Shown piece by piece: positions 41,003-53,368 of a stretch of 64,000 bases of DNA. The position numbers and the translations under genes are program-made. Location: positions 62,722,552 through 62,786,551 of the forward strand of contig OX419756.1 in NCBI GenBank assembly GCA_948567375.1, given 5' to 3'. The DNA is from Lunularia cruciata. Its lineage: Eukaryota; Streptophyta; Marchantiopsida; Lunulariales; Lunulariaceae. The notes beneath the pieces are model-generated. The model was not told where the DNA came from. It saw only the letters and a list, made by a program, of their open reading frames with translations, and ran no database searches. Numbering within the stretch: position 1 is the first letter of the stretch; every line of letters starts with the position of its first letter.

Positions 41003-41649
41003 GAGGAATTGGAGAGATTGTGTGAGGTGGATTGTAGATTTTGGGGATGAAGGTGATTTTGGGCAAAATCTCAAGTTTGAGATATGGACTTGGAATTTCT
41101 ACACATAATAGCCTAGGTTATTTTTCATTTAGCACTCTTGAAATTATTGTGAGAGCTACTATGTGCACTGGGCTAGAATTTTTGAAAGTTGATAGGGTAA
41201 AGTGCTCCCGCAACTGCATGCTCTCTAGAAAATTGTACAGAGTCCACCATTTCTTCAATTTTCAATGAATTGTCCTGAAAATTTCCAAGAAGATTCAGGG
41301 CATTGTATCCTACCTGCTGTCACAAAAAATTAGAGAGAGATCATTTTTGCGCAAAGAGTTATGAGTTTTCGAAGTGAGGGGGTGGTTTTCTGACCAAATC
41401 TGAAATATGTGTGTTGAATAGAAAGGTGTGTAGGCCAAATGCCTTGATGAAAAGCTCTGAAACTTTCCAAGGAGGGAAATCCTAGAATTTTGATCAAGTG
41501 TGAAAAATTTCAGAGGATTGTGACATACTGGTTGGGAGATTTTAGTGACATTGTGAGGAAGGGTCAATTCTGCAGAGTGGAGATCTTATGCATGAGGAGT
41601 TTGAGATCAACAAAAAGCATGTTTGAGTGTTTACATTCATCTTGGGAAC

Positions 41650-42018
41650 ATGGAGGGTCATCAAGAGTGGAAATTGAGATTATGCAAGGTTCCCCAAGGG
41701 TTTAAGGTGATTGTAGGGGTGGATTTGAGGAAAAGAGAGTTTACAATAGAATTTGAAGAGAGTGTTGAGAGGATCCAAAAACCTACACCACTTGGAGGAA
41801 AGAGTGAGTCTAAGTGCTTTCTGTGTGGAGAGAAGGGACATAAGGCAAGTTCATGTCCATTGACCTTTGAGAGCAAGAGATTGAGGGAAAGGAGAGGCTT
41901 ACTTGACTTGGGTTTGCATGTTGGACCTTCTTCACCAAGATTGGGAGGGAGAAGATCTAAGACCAAGGAGTTTGTGGAGTTGAAGGACTTGCAAAAGGAC
42001 ATGAGTGTTGTGGAGTAA
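41650..42018 (+). pseudogene. Leader zinc-knuckle ORF of C-5
   Basis: Identical in layout to C-1 through the knuckle CFLCGEKGHKASSC and the basic SPRLGGRRSKTKE. A short deletion then removes the first Cys pair of the second cluster and shifts the frame to an early stop. Confidence 0.55.
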
Positions 42019-42347
42019 AATCACTTTTGGAGACTTTGGTGAAAGATCTTGGAGAGAATCTTAGTACAGCTACAGAAATACTACCACCTTCATCAGCTAG
42101 TTCTGAAGACTAGTGATGGAAATAATCTTTCAACTTATGGATAAACTATCCATGAGGGTTCGATTAATATGCACTCTAGGATTTGATGTTGCTATAGAAA
42201 TCTTGGAGCAACCTGAACCGTTTGTGTTTCCTAGAGTGGATTATTCTCAGATGGTGTTAGTTATGTATATAATCTATTAGTAATAGAGTGAGAGAAAAGA
42301 AAAGAGAAAAAAAAATTGAGAGAAAAGAAAGATAGTGAGGGGTTAAG

Positions 42348-42901
42348 ATGGGGAAACTTCCGGTTTTCTTTGGCAAGGATGGAGAAGATGTGGAGGCCTT
42401 TGTGAGAGACTTCAAGAGAGCTTGCATAGGAAACAATGAGAGGAGGAAGAATGAGTAGGTCTCATTATTACCAGATTTCTTTGAGGATGCAGCACTTACA
42501 TGGTATGAGTCAGAATACCAAAAGAGAGAGAGGAGAGATGGGGAAGAGGAGTCTTGGGAGACTTTGACTTCAGCACTCATTGAGAACTTTCTTCCTGATG
42601 AGAGTTATGAGAGATTGATGAGTGAGGTTACATTTCTCAAGCAAGGAGATGGAGAGAAAGTGAGAGTCTATGTGGAAAGAGTGGAAAAGTTGGAGTCTAG
42701 ATTTCGCATAATGTTGAGGAAGAGTGGGAATGATGTGGAGATTACAATGATTAGCATAGGGGCCATGCTCACCAAGAATTTTGTGAGAGGGTTGAGACCA
42801 CAAATTAGAAGCAAGGTGAGATATGAAAAACCTTCTTCCAAGGTTGGAGCTATCAAGATCGCAATTCGTATGGAGGAGAGTTTGGAAGGAGATGAGAGTG
42901 A
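42348..42901 (+). pseudogene. gag N-terminal part of C-5
   Basis: MGKLPVFFGKDGEDVEAF as in C-1. A Trp codon is changed to TAG after RRKNE, then the frame is open again from 42564 to the E5 insertion at 42902. Confidence 0.85.
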
Positions 42902-44345
42902 TGTGGTACCCACATTTTTCATTTTGGACAAGATTTGAAGAAGAAGTGCCTTGCTGAAACCAAATTGAAACCAAATTGAGAAGAAATGAATGGAAACTTG
43001 TGTTTTGATCAAACCGGAGGAAGTCAACTTCATGTAAGAGGAAGAAAGATTCGGACTAGATCAAACCCGAAGAACCTTACTTTGTGTCAGAGGAGGGGAA
43101 AACTTGGATTAGACGCCAAAGGAAGGTTTCTTTGCATCGGAATGAAGGTTACAGGTTAGGATTCTTGAGGGAGCTATATCTCACTGACGACAAGTCTAAA
43201 TCAAGCGTGCTATATCTCGTTACAAGTGTCTCCTTTAGGTTTTTTCATTGCTACCAAAATCTCAAAGTTTGGAGGTCTCTAGAAGAAGTAACAAGCATTT
43301 GAAGTTTTGGGAGTAGATGTACTTCGGGTTGAGGTTCTTTGGGTCAATGTGACTTTGTACTTCGGACTTCGTACTTTGGGTTTACATGACTTCGGGTCTA
43401 AAGACTTTGCCTCAAGATAAAAATGACTAAATCCAAGGTAGTTGGACCTTGGAGTGGACCAATGAAGGTGACTTGGGGAGTCTTACTAGAGGGATTAGAG
43501 GAAGTTAGAGTAGGGAAAGAAGATAGTTAGAATACCCATGACTTTAATTTCAGTTCTAATTGAAGATGAAACATGAATTGAAGGAGAAGTTGCAGCAGTG
43601 AATAAACCCAAAGTGCAGGATCAGACAGTAAGTGTCTTCGGGTTAGTAACATGAGTGATTGTGGAAAGTGGGTTACAAATTGAAGGTGTAGATAGTGTAC
43701 CCATGCTTCAATTACAATTCTTGATGATGACACAATAGAATTAGTAAAGGAATTGATAGTAGTTAAACCCGAGGTAAGAGAGATAGGAGTGTAGGTGTCT
43801 TCGGATTTGACATTTGACACTTTAGAGAAGAGTGGGTTGGGATATAGAGATTTAGAAGGCTTAACTATGATAGGAATTTCATATCAGGAAAGAGAAATGT
43901 CATAATTAGTGGAGGAATTAGGAGTTGTGAAACCCGAGGATAGAGTAGTAGGAAGTAAATTTACTCCGGGTTCGGGTTTGAAAGCCGAAGAAGAAGTAGA
44001 CATCGAATCGGAGTAGAAACTGATTTGAGATTTGAAGAGACAAATATGAAAGGTTGCATTGTCATATGAGATCTGCATGTTTGTAGAGTTGCTAGGAAGA
44101 GGTACATTAGAAAGATAACTGTCAATTGATTCACTATTGAAGAGTGGCATTCATAGTATCATGTTGTTCAGTGCTCATTATTTCTGAGAATAGATAAAGC
44201 GAAGTGCTGTGAAGCAGTGCTCGTCGCTTGAGCTTGATTCCGAGTATCAACTTTGCAATTGTGTTTGTGAGTGTGTGAAGAAATTCAAAGTGCAAGTCAG
44301 TGTGCTTGTTGGATGTTGGATTCCATAGCCTTGATCTTCATTTTA
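42902..44345 (+). mobile_element. Family E deletion derivative E5, 3' truncated
   Basis: Starts TGTGGTACCCACATTTTTC inside the C-5 gag (flank agtga). Its 5' ~600 bp match E4, followed by the decayed C-terminal end of the E ORF (to ~44013) and part of the 3' region. It stops at 44345, where family C leader (C-6) begins, so the 3' terminus is lost. No intact gene. Confidence 0.7.
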
Positions 44346-44720
44346 TTATGAGAGCTACTATGCGCACTGGGCTAGAATTTTTGAAAGTTGATAGGGTAAA
44401 GTGCTCCCGCAACTGCATGCTCTCTGGAAAATTATACAGAGTGTGCCATTTCTTCAATTATCATTGAATTGTCCTTAAAAATTTCCGAGAAAGTTCAGTG
44501 CATTGTATCCTACCTGTTGCCACAAGAATTAGAGAGAGATCATTTTTGCACAGGGCGTTATGAGTTTTTGAAGTGAGGGGGGTGGTTTTGAGACCAAATC
44601 TGAAATTTGTGTGCTGAATAGAAAGGTGTGTAGGCCAAATGACTTGATGAAAAGATCTGAAATTTTGTAGGGAGGGATATCATAGAATTGTGATCAAATC
44701 TAGAAAAATTTCAGAGGACT

Positions 44721-45278
44721 GTGACATACTGGTTGGGAGATTTTAGTGACATTGTGAGGAAGGGTCAATTCTGTAGAGTAGAGATCTCATGCATGAGGAG
44801 TTTGAGATCAACAAAAAGCATGTTTGAGTGTTTAGATTCATCGTGGGAATATGAAGAATGGAAATTGAGATTATGCAAGGTTCCCCAAGGGTTTGAGGTG
44901 ATTTTAGGGGTGGATTTGAGGAAAAGAGAGTTTACAATAGAATTTGAAGAGAGTGTTGAGAGGATCCAAAAACCTACACCACTTGGAGGAAAGAGTGAGT
45001 CTAAGTGCTTTCTGTGTGGAGAGAAGGGACATAAGGCAAGTTCATGTCCATTGACCTTTGAGAGCAAGAGATTGAGGGAAAGGAGAGGCTTACTTGACTT
45101 GGGTTTGCATGTTGGACCTTCTTCACCAAGATTGGGAGGGAGAAGATCTAAGACCAAGGAGTTGTGTGACCTTTGTGGAGTGGAAGGACTTCCAAAAGGA
45201 CATGAGTGTTGTGGAGTAAAAGCACTTTTGGGAACTTTGGTGAAGGATCTTGGAGAGAGTCTAAGTATAGCTACATAA
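44721..45278 (+). CDS. Leader zinc-knuckle ORF of C-6, N-terminally fused
   Basis: 185-codon frame. A deletion (the GHQ-equivalent region) fuses the upstream overlapping frame (TYWLGDFSDIVRKGQFC) to the knuckle protein; in C-1 and C-5 they are in different frames. Knuckle CFLCGEKGHKASSC and second cluster CDLCGVEGLPKGHEC are intact. It ends a little early at a TAA. Confidence 0.5.
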   Translation: MTYWLGDFSDIVRKGQFCRVEISCMRSLRSTKSMFECLDSSWEYEEWKLRLCKVPQGFEVILGVDLRKREFTIEFEESVERIQKPTPLGGKSESKCFLCGEKGHKASSCPLTFESKRLRERRGLLDLGLHVGPSSPRLGGRRSKTKELCDLCGVEGLPKGHECCGVKALLGTLVKDLGESLSIAT

Positions 45279-45547
45279 ATACTACCACCTTCATCAGTTA
45301 GTTCTCAAGATTAGTGATAGAGATAATCTTTCAACTCATGGATAAACTATCCATGAGAGTTAGATTAATATCCACTTTAGGATTTGATGTTGCTATAGAA
45401 ATCTTGGAGCAACCTGAACCTTTTGTGTTCCCTAGAGTGGATTATTCTTAGATGGTGCTAGTCATGTATATACTTTATTAGTAATAGAGTGAGACAAAAG
45501 AAAAGAGAAAAAAAAATTGAGAGAAAGAAAGATAGTGAGAGGTTAAG

Positions 45548-46764
45548 ATGGGGAAACTTCCGGTTTTCTTTGGCAAGGATGGAGAAGATGTGGAGGCCTT
45601 TGTGAGAGACTTCAAGAGAGCTTGCATAGGAAAAAATGAGAGGAGGAAGAATGAGTGGGCCTCATTATTACCAGATTTCTTTGAGGATGCAGCACTTACA
45701 TGGTATGAGTCAGAATACCAAAAGAGAGAGAGGAGAGATGGGGAAGAGGAGTCTTGGGAGACTTTGACTTCAACACTCATTGAGAACTTTCTTCCTGATG
45801 AGAGTTATGAGAGATTGATGAGTGAGGTCACATTTCTCAAGCAAGGAGAAGGAGAGAAGTGAGAGTCTATGTGGAAAGAGTGGAAAAGTTAGAGTCCAGA
45901 TTTTGCATAGTGTTGAGGAAGGGTGGGGATTATGTGGAGACTACAATGATTGGCACATGGGCCATGCTCACCAAGAATTTTGTGGGAGGGTTGAGACCAC
46001 AAATTAGAAGCAAGGTGAGATATGAAAAACCTTCTTCCAAGGTTGAAGCTATCAAGATCGCACTTCGTATGGAGGAGAGTTTGGAAGGGGATGAGAGTGA
46101 TTTGGTGGTGAAGGACGTTGTGCAGCCTCCTCAAGGCTACAAGTATGGTGGAACTTCTAATACTTTGGTGGCAAGGGTTGCACCACAAGTAGTAGTTCCT
46201 CTAGTTCTTGCACTCCACCAAAGGATCCACTTCAAACCATCACAGAACAACTTGCGGATCTCAAGATCAATGTGGTGCAACTATGGGAGAAGAGAGAGGT
46301 GGATCAGAATGTAGGGAGAGGGCCTAGGACTTATGGAAACTATCCATATAGAGGAGGCCAACCAGCCAACAATTTCAATGATAGAAATTGTTTTGGTTGT
46401 GGAGGAAGAGGCCATATCCAAAGGAATTGCCCAAATTCCACTTACCATGGAAGAAGGGGTTATGAGGGAGCCAATAGAGGGAAAGAGGGAGGTAGTGAAA
46501 CCCAAGTGGCTCCTAATCCCAACAAAGGTAAGGGGATAGCATCCATAGATGTGGTTGAGAGCAAGTATGAGAAGGGAGAGTGCTCAAACTCCAAGGGTCT
46601 TAATTTGGAGCTTTTGGCACAAGAGAAGAAGAGAGCTTGTTTTGTGTAGAGGATGTTCCCTCTTCTCAAGGATTTACTCCAAGCAAGGATACTCCTATGT
46701 CTACAAGGAGCACTCGCACCTCAACACCATCAACAACAAAGACTCCAAGGAAGAAGTTGGGGAT
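45548..46764 (+). pseudogene. gag of C-6 (broken)
   Basis: Starts MGKLPVFFGKDGEDVEAF. A one-base deletion near 45858 shifts the frame, another near 46213 shifts it back toward the knuckle frame (46272-46649, NCFGCGGRGHIQRNC), and a stop follows at ~46649. Interrupted at 46764 in the KKLG-MEDF codons by D; the rest resumes at 53374. Confidence 0.88.
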
Positions 46765-47499
46765 TGTAATACCAAGGGTTAGCCATATGATCTAGATGTG
46801 AAATTTGGTTTGGTAACATCTGGAATGATGTTATACATGATGGTCAAAATAGATCAGATAGAAGTATCACCAAAAGAGTACTTCTACAAATAGGGCAGAA
46901 ACCAAAATAGTCTTGAGAACCTTAGAACCAGTAGCTAGACATATGATTTAAAGGTGAGAATTGGTTTGGTAACATCTGGAAGGATGTTACACATGATGGA
47001 CTAAACAGATCAGAAAGAGGTATCACCAAAAGAGGACTTCTACTAATAGAGTAGGAACCAAAATATGCCTGAAATCTTTGAAGGCAATTTCGGAGGCCTA
47101 AACAGATGAATTAGGCCTTGAAAATGTGCCGCCCCCCCAATAGAGGAAAGGCTGGCCTTCCCTCCCCCTTGGTTTGTCTCATCGAGAGCTTTCCAATGGT
47201 ACCTTACTCATGTGATTCTGAGATTCCTACAGGAAGATTCCCTAAAAGATTCCCTCTGGTCAAAGCTTGTTTGACCAACCAGATAGGACCTAGACCAGAC
47301 AAGTCACCCATTCAAGTAAGTAATCCAAGGGTGGAGCTTGCTGACATGTCACCTATCTATGTCCCTAATCCTATGGTGGAGCTTCCTTGGAAGAGATCCT
47401 CTTTGTCTATATAATAAAGAGAAGGTGCTCCCTTGGGGCATCGAATGTTTGAGTGTGCAATCTGTGTTTTCTCTCTTCTCTTGTCCTCGGAGTATTAGA
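46765..47499 (+). repeat. 5' LTR of D
   Basis: TGTAATACCAAGGG ... GTATTAGA (final CA changed to GA). Contains two related internal blocks, ttggtaacatctggaa-gatgtta, about 130 bp apart, and the promoter near its 3' end. Confidence 0.93.
47408..47416 (+). promoter_or_regulatory. TATA box of D
   Basis: TATATAATA about 85 bp before the LTR end; repeated at the matching place in the 3' LTR (~53276). Confidence 0.5.
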
Positions 47500-47500
47500 A

Positions 47501-47512
47501 TGGTATCAGAGC
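47501..47512 (+). other. Primer binding site of D (tRNA-iMet)
   Basis: TGGTATCAGAGC one base after the LTR end, the classic complement of the initiator methionine tRNA 3' end. Confidence 0.9.
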
Positions 47513-47639
47513 GAGTGTTCTAGTCCAAGAGAGTGGATCACCCCTCTTGGAATAGCACGAACTACTGAAATTGAGTAATTTGAGGTGGAGAACATAGAGT
47601 AATCGCTAGACTTAGGAAGGACTTTAGAGAGCGGATGGG

Positions 47640-47861
47640 ATGGATGCGCCGGGGGGACAATTTCCCGCACCTAGCTTTCCATTCTCAAACCCATTCCACA
47701 TCAAGTTTATGTACATCCAGCATGAGCAGATGAGAGTATCGCTAATTTATCACTTTGGCGCGGAATTCATGGACAAAGTGATGAACTCACCAAACCCGGT
47801 GATTCTACCTATGGTGATATATGACAGAGAGTGGGATTTGACGATCTACATTCTATTATGA
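47640..47861 (+). CDS. Leader microprotein ORF 1 (D)
   Basis: 73 codons, first long frame after the primer site, Pro/Phe-rich start then FHIKFMYIQHEQMR, FGAEFM, NPVILPMVIYD and IYILL end. The 55-residue core follows the same pattern as the ORF that follows and as the family C leader ORF. The stop is 4 bases before the next ATG. Function unknown. Confidence 0.5.
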   Translation: MDAPGGQFPAPSFPFSNPFHIKFMYIQHEQMRVSLIYHFGAEFMDKVMNSPNPVILPMVIYDREWDLTIYILL

Positions 47862-47865
47862 TAAT

Positions 47866-48069
47866 ATGGATATGAATGTCCCAAATCCTCTCCCTTTCAA
47901 CACTCAAGTAGAAATCCGTTATGTAGTGAGGCTGAAAGTGATGTTTAGAGATTTTGTGGTTAGGAATTTTGGTGAGGAGTATTATCAACGAGTGATAGCT
48001 TCTGAGGTCCCAATGGTAGTTCCGATAGTTCATGCGCCTTCTAGAGTGATTATATTGACTCTGTATTGA
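47866..48069 (+). CDS. Leader microprotein ORF 2 (D)
   Basis: 67 codons: VEIRYVVRLKVMFRDFV, NFGEEYYQRV, PMVVPIVHAP and IILTLY end. It aligns without gaps or nearly so to ORF 1 and to the family C microprotein. Both ORFs are free of stops although gag and pol carry nine, a small hint of either short target size or constraint. Gag starts 33 bp downstream. Confidence 0.5.
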   Translation: MDMNVPNPLPFNTQVEIRYVVRLKVMFRDFVVRNFGEEYYQRVIASEVPMVVPIVHAPSRVIILTLY

Positions 48070-48102
48070 AGCAGACGTTAGCAATTGGGTGTTGTAGGAA
48101 CC

Positions 48103-49188
48103 ATGGATCTGCAGTTGCAAGAGCTGGTGCAAGGAATGCAAGGAATGTTGAATGAATTTCAAGAGATTAAGATGACCATGGAGACATTACAAAGTCAAGT
48201 GCAGATCCTCAGGAACGATCAAGCCATGCAAGAAGAAGAGCCGTCTCAAAACCCAGTACCTACAACTGAAGTACTTGGAGAGGCACCCGTGCCTACAAAC
48301 CCTATCAACGATGAAGCCACATTGCTACTCCGGATGAAGAAGACCTGCAACATTGAGCCTTACAAGGGGCAGCGTATGATGGGGGTAGTGGAGAATTGGA
48401 TCTCGAGAATGAATCGATATTTTTGATTGTTCTCAACAGAGATCACAGAGCATGCTGCAGGCGTGTTTGCATGTGGGTACTTGACCGATAAAGCCCTCAC
48501 ATGGTATGATGCTTGGGAACGATCTATGTTGGCAGAGAGAAGGGAGGTCACATGGACAGCAATGCAAGGACTGCTCAAGAATTTCCAATCGGTGGATTCC
48601 GTGCAGATGGCTCGAACCCGACTATGGGGATTGAGACAAAAGAATAGCGTACAAGAGTATGTGGAGGCATTTTTGGATCTACAAGTCGCAATTACCGACA
48701 TGAGTCCAGCATAGGCTCTCGACAATTTCAAACGAGGGTTGAAAGAGCGGATTCGCCAAGAAGTCATGGTGCAAAACCCTCGCATGGTATTTGAAGCTAT
48801 TGCTTGTGCGCAGAGAATAGCCAGAGCATTAGGTGGAGGTGAAGGAGTAGTTCCACCTCAACATTATCGAGCAGAAATGTCACACATGGGTGGACCAGTA
48901 CCGATGGAATTGGGCAACCTTTGATTTTGGGATCAAGGAGCACGGCCGCTTCAAGGAGAGCGGGAACGGATAGAAGAACAAAGAGATGGAGTCCCACAAG
49001 GAGAAGGGACTCAAGGAGAACAACACCGTTGTTACAATTGTGGCCGTATTGGGCACATATCTACCAATTGTCGCACTCGTTTCCCTAGAGGCCCTCGGCC
49101 TTTGTACAAGCGATCTTTGAACAACATGGAGAGGCACATTGAAGAGAAGGAGGTGGAAACCACTTCGGAAAATGAAGATCACCAGTAA
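48103..49188 (+). pseudogene. gag of D (three nonsense changes)
   Basis: ATG in accATGGAT context. Coiled N-terminus, Ty3 gag core (FACGYLTDKALTWYDAWE, TRLWGLRQKNSVQEYV), CCHC knuckle CYNCGRIGHISTNC near 49030, acidic C-terminus. Internal stops at 48424, 48712 and 48922 with no frameshift. Makes capsid and nucleocapsid in an intact element. Confidence 0.92.
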
Positions 49189-49283
49189 ATGTACCTCACG
49201 GCCTTACTGGCTCAATAAGGAAGCAGAGAAGCAAGGGAAGGAAGAAGAATAATGCACAAAGATCCCGAAAGGCAACCTCACAA

Positions 49284-52200
49284 TTGATTGTCATGAGTGG
49301 AATCCTAGAAGGTAATCAAGTGAGAGTATTAATAGATCCGGGAGCAATAGAGAATTTCTTGTCTCGCTCTGTTGCAATAAGCTTGGAAATGGATCTAGAG
49401 AGAGATGGAAGTGAAGAAGTAGAGTTACCAAATGGGCAAACAGAGAGGATTGAATCATTACCTAGACGGGTAACCGTCTCTGTAGGAGAATATCAGGAAG
49501 CCATTGAGTGGCGAGTGATACAATTAGCCCGTTATGATGCAATTTTAGGCATGCCATGGATGGAGCAGTACAACCCAATGGTGGATTGGAGGAAGAAAGT
49601 AGTGAGAACCCACCAATGGTCAATCATTGGGGTTAAAGAAAAATCCCACAGGCAAAAACTGCCTCTATATGTCGTAGGGACGACAACTGTCTGTAAGACC
49701 GATAGATGTTTTATGGGTCTAATAAGAGAAGTCCAAAGTGCACAACTCGCTGGAAAAATTCCGGAGAAATTGAAGGATGTGGTGGATGAGTTTCAAGATG
49801 TCTTTCCCGATGATCTACCCTCAGGATTACCACCTAAAAGGCGAGTAGATCACAAAATAGAGACACTCCTGAGGAAGACACCTCCTTGTAAGGCCCCATA
49901 TTGCCTATCACCTCATGAGTTGGAGGAGTGTAAGACTCAAATTGAGGAGATGCTACAGAAAGGATTCATTCAACCTAGCGTATCACCATATGGGGCCCCT
50001 GTCTTGTTTGTGAAGAAGAAGGATGGCACAATGCGCATGTGCATTGACTATCGGGGTCTCAATCAGCAAATAGTGAAGAACAAATACCCCTTACCTCGCA
50101 TGGATGACCTATTTGATCAACTCCATGGAGCGAGATACTTCACCAAACTGGACTTGCGGAGTGGTTACAATCAAATCCAAATTGCAGAGGAGGATGTGTA
50201 CAAAACTGCCTTTTGAACCAGGTATGGCCACTTTGAGTGTCTTGTGATGCCTTTTGGCCTCACCAATGCGCCTGCCACTTTCATGAGCCTAATGAATGAC
50301 ATATTTCGTCCATACTTGGATAAGTCTGTTATCGTCTTCTTGGATGATATATTAGTATATAGTAGCACGATGACAGAACACAAACAACATCTACGAGAGG
50401 TCCTCCAAATTCTAAGACAGAATCAGTTGTATGCCAAAATCTCAAAGTGTGAGTTTGGCAAGTCTGAAGTAGACTACTTAGGGCATAGAGTAAGTGCAGA
50501 GGGTATTCAAGTATTGATAGATAAAATAGAGGTCATTCAAAAATAGAGTGCCCTAGAAGATCAGACTCAACTTAAGAGCTTATTGGGGTTGATGGGATTT
50601 TATTGTAGATTTGTCAAGGACTTCTCCAAGGTTGCACAGCCTTTAACGGCACTTCTTGGCAAGGGGAAGAAGTGGACATGGGGAACCGCACAAGAGTTGG
50701 CCTTTCAAGAATTGAAGGCCGCCTTGCTACATGCACCAATCTTGAAGTGGTATGACCCAAAACGTCCAATCAAGTTGGCTATGGATGCATCAAGAATAGC
50801 AATAGGAGCAATCCTACAACAAGAGTGGCATGACGGATGGCATCCAATTGCATATTTCTCTCAAAAGTTGTTACCGGCAGAGCGCAACTACCACACCACA
50901 GAACGAGAAGAGCTGGCCATCATTCTAGCAACCAAGCATTGGAAGCACTACCTGGGCGAGAAGGCATTTGTAGTAGAGATAGACCACAAACCTCTAGTCT
51001 ACCTCGAGACGCAGAAGGATCCATCTCGTCGCCAAATTCGGTGGGCAGAGTGGCGACAACGCTTCAACATGACAATCACCTACGTGGAAGGTAAGAAGCA
51101 ACTTGCAGATGCATTCACCCGCATGCCAATGGCCAACAACTTGGTGGCAGAGGTTAAGATTAACCCTGAATTCTGGCAAGAGATTCTAGCTGCTACAAAA
51201 ACTGATCCACAGATTGTAGAAGCGCAATCGTCCAAAGGTGTCACCAGCACCCAAGGACTCACCTTTTAAGAGGGCAGATTGTGGATCCCAAATGTCCCAG
51301 AATTACGCACTCCCATTCTAGCAGAATGTCATGATTTGGCCATTGCAGCTCATGTCGGAGTGGACAAGACCTTGGAGGCAGTCAAGCGCCATTACTATTG
51401 GCCCAAGATGAGCACCGACGTGATGGACTATGTGCGTAGCTGCCTATTTTGTCAACAGAACAAAGCTTCTAATCAAGCTCCTGCAAGGCTCCTTCAACCT
51501 CTCCCCACTCCTACCCAACGTTGGGAACAAGTGAGTATGGATCTCGTCTGTAAATTACCCAAGACCACCTCAGGGTTTGACTCCATTGTAGTCTTTGTGG
51601 ACCGGCTCAGCAAAATGATTCATGTATGCCCTACCACCAAGGAGGTGACCGCTCCATAACTAGCTCAACTATACTTAGATGCAGTCTTTGCTCACCATGG
51701 CTTGTCTAGAGTACTCATCACCGATAGAGGCACCCAATCCACCAGTTTGTTTTGGCGAACACTCTTTGGTTTCTTCAAAAGCAAGTTGGCCATGTCTACA
51801 GCTTCCCACCCACAAACAGATGGCCAAACAGAGCAGGCTAATCACACAATTGAAGACATGTTATGCGGCTTCACCTTAGAAGAGCAAGAGAGGTGGGACA
51901 CCCTACTACCGTTGGTGGAATTTGCTTACAACAATTCAGTGAATGCCTCCACCCAGGTCACTCCGTTCTTCCTCATGTATGGTGAGCATCCCTTCACACC
52001 TTCTAGCTTGATGAAGATCCGTCCAGTGACTACCAAGGTTGATGCAGTCAACACATTTGTTTCTAGAATCCAACAAGGTGTGGAGAGCGCCAAGCACAGG
52101 TTACAGATTGCACAAAATTGACAAAAGCAGTATGCTGATGCACACCGTCGGCACATGGAGTTCAATGTTGGGGATCAAGTGTGGCTATCAAAAACCAACC

Positions 52201-52613
52201 TCACATTAGTTGGATCTTGTAAGCTCAGACCTTGTTTTATTGGGCCTTTCTCGATTCTTCATCGCATTGGCGCTATGGCCTATCACCTTGAGCTACCACC
52301 ACACATGAAGATCCATCCAGTGTTCCATGTCTCCCTATTACGCAGATATGCTCCCCGATCAGGCCAAGGTACTTCCACACAGGACATTTGACCTTGTCCG
52401 ACAGTCATTGATGGCACAAAGGAATATGAAGTGGAGCGGATTCTCCAAAAGCGCATGCGTGGTACTTGCCATCCGCGGGTGGAATATCTAGTACAATGGA
52501 AAGGTTACCCCCTCTATGAAGCAACCTGGGAACCCGTTGCCAATTTGGCACATGCACCGGTGTTGGTGCAAGCATTTGAGCAACAATTGCACAACGAGGA
52601 CGTTGCGTCTTAA
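49284..52613 (+). pseudogene. pol of D: protease-RT-RNase H-integrase-chromodomain
   Basis: One continuous frame, -1 relative to gag, broken only by stops (50214, 50544, 51267, 51657, 52119, 52389). Protease [11 protein letters not shown] (Pro for Ser/Thr), RT with [10 protein letters not shown] at ~50340, RNase H (AMDASRIAIGA, EIDHKPL, ADAFTRM), integrase HHCC (~51340-51460) and core (SMDLVCKLP, TDRGTQ, GQTEQ), GPFSILHRIG tail. The last ~55 residues are a chromodomain (YEVERIL, VEYLVQWKGYPLYEATWEP), placing D among chromoviruses, whose chromodomain guides integration to marked chromatin. Confidence 0.95.
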
Positions 52614-52624
52614 AAGGAGGGAGG
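52612..52624 (+). other. Polypurine tract of D
   Basis: AAAAGGAGGGAGG just before the 3' LTR start. Confidence 0.75.
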
Positions 52625-52626
52625 TC

Positions 52627-53368
52627 TATAATACCAAGGGTTAGCCATATGATCTAGATGTGAAATTTGGTTTGGTAACATCTAGAATGATGTTATACAT
52701 GATAGTCAAAATAGATCAGATAGAAGTATCACCAAAAGAGTACTTCTACTAATAGGGCAGAAACCAAAATAGACTTGAGAACCTTAGAACCAATAGCTAG
52801 ACATATGATTTAAAGGTGAGAATTGGTTTGGTAACATCTGGAAGGATGTTACACATGATGGACTAAACAGATCAGAAAGAGGTATCACCAAAAGAGGACT
52901 TCTACTAATAGAGTAGGAACCAAAATATGCTTGAAATCTTTGAAGGTAATTTCGGAGGCCTAAACGGATGAATTAGGCCTCGAAAATGTGCAGTTCCCCC
53001 CCCCCCCAACAAAGGATAGGTTGGCCTTCCCTCCCCCCTGGTTTGTCTCGTCGAGAGCTTTCCAACGGTACCTTACTCATGTGATTCTGAGATTCCTACA
53101 AGAAGATTCCCTAAAAGATTCCCTCTGGTCAAAGCTCGTTTGACCAACCAGATAGGACCTAGACCACACAAGTCACCCATCCAAGTAAGGAATCCAAGGG
53201 TGGAGCTTGCTGACATGTCACCTATCTATGTCCCTAATCCTATGGTGGAGCTTCCTTGGAGGAGATCCTCTTTGTCTATATAATAAAGAGAAGGTGCTCC
53301 CTTGGGGCATCGAATGTTTGAGTGTGCAATCTGTGTTTTCTCTCTTCTCTTGTCCTCGGAGTATTACA
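52627..53368 (+). repeat. 3' LTR of D
   Basis: 742 bp, TATAATACC ... GTATTACA (start TG changed to TA). Collinear with the 5' LTR; differs by scattered substitutions and an expanded C run (about 53000). Confidence 0.93.

Larger units (their letters stand above)
40099..42901 (+). mobile_element. Family C copy C-5, 5' part
   Basis: Complete 5' LTR (40099-40790), primer site, leader with small ORFs and gag to 42901, where E5 is inserted. It landed within an older family C LTR (flank gggtc). No 3' half is identifiable. Confidence 0.88.
46765..53368 (+). mobile_element. Family D chromovirus (Ty3/gypsy), complete but decayed
   Basis: 5' LTR 46765-47499, tRNA-iMet primer site 47501, two leader ORFs, gag, pol with chromodomain, purine tract, 3' LTR 52627-53368, flanked by GGGAT at 46760-46764 and 53369-53373. 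LTRs are similar in length (735 and 742 bp). Every internal stop in gag and pol looks like a single substitution, almost all compatible with C-to-T or G-to-A. Confidence 0.95.

Noticed and set aside
52990-53010. Run of C in the D 3' LTR as a structural element
   Set aside because: The 5' LTR has a shorter run at the same place; simple homopolymer slippage.
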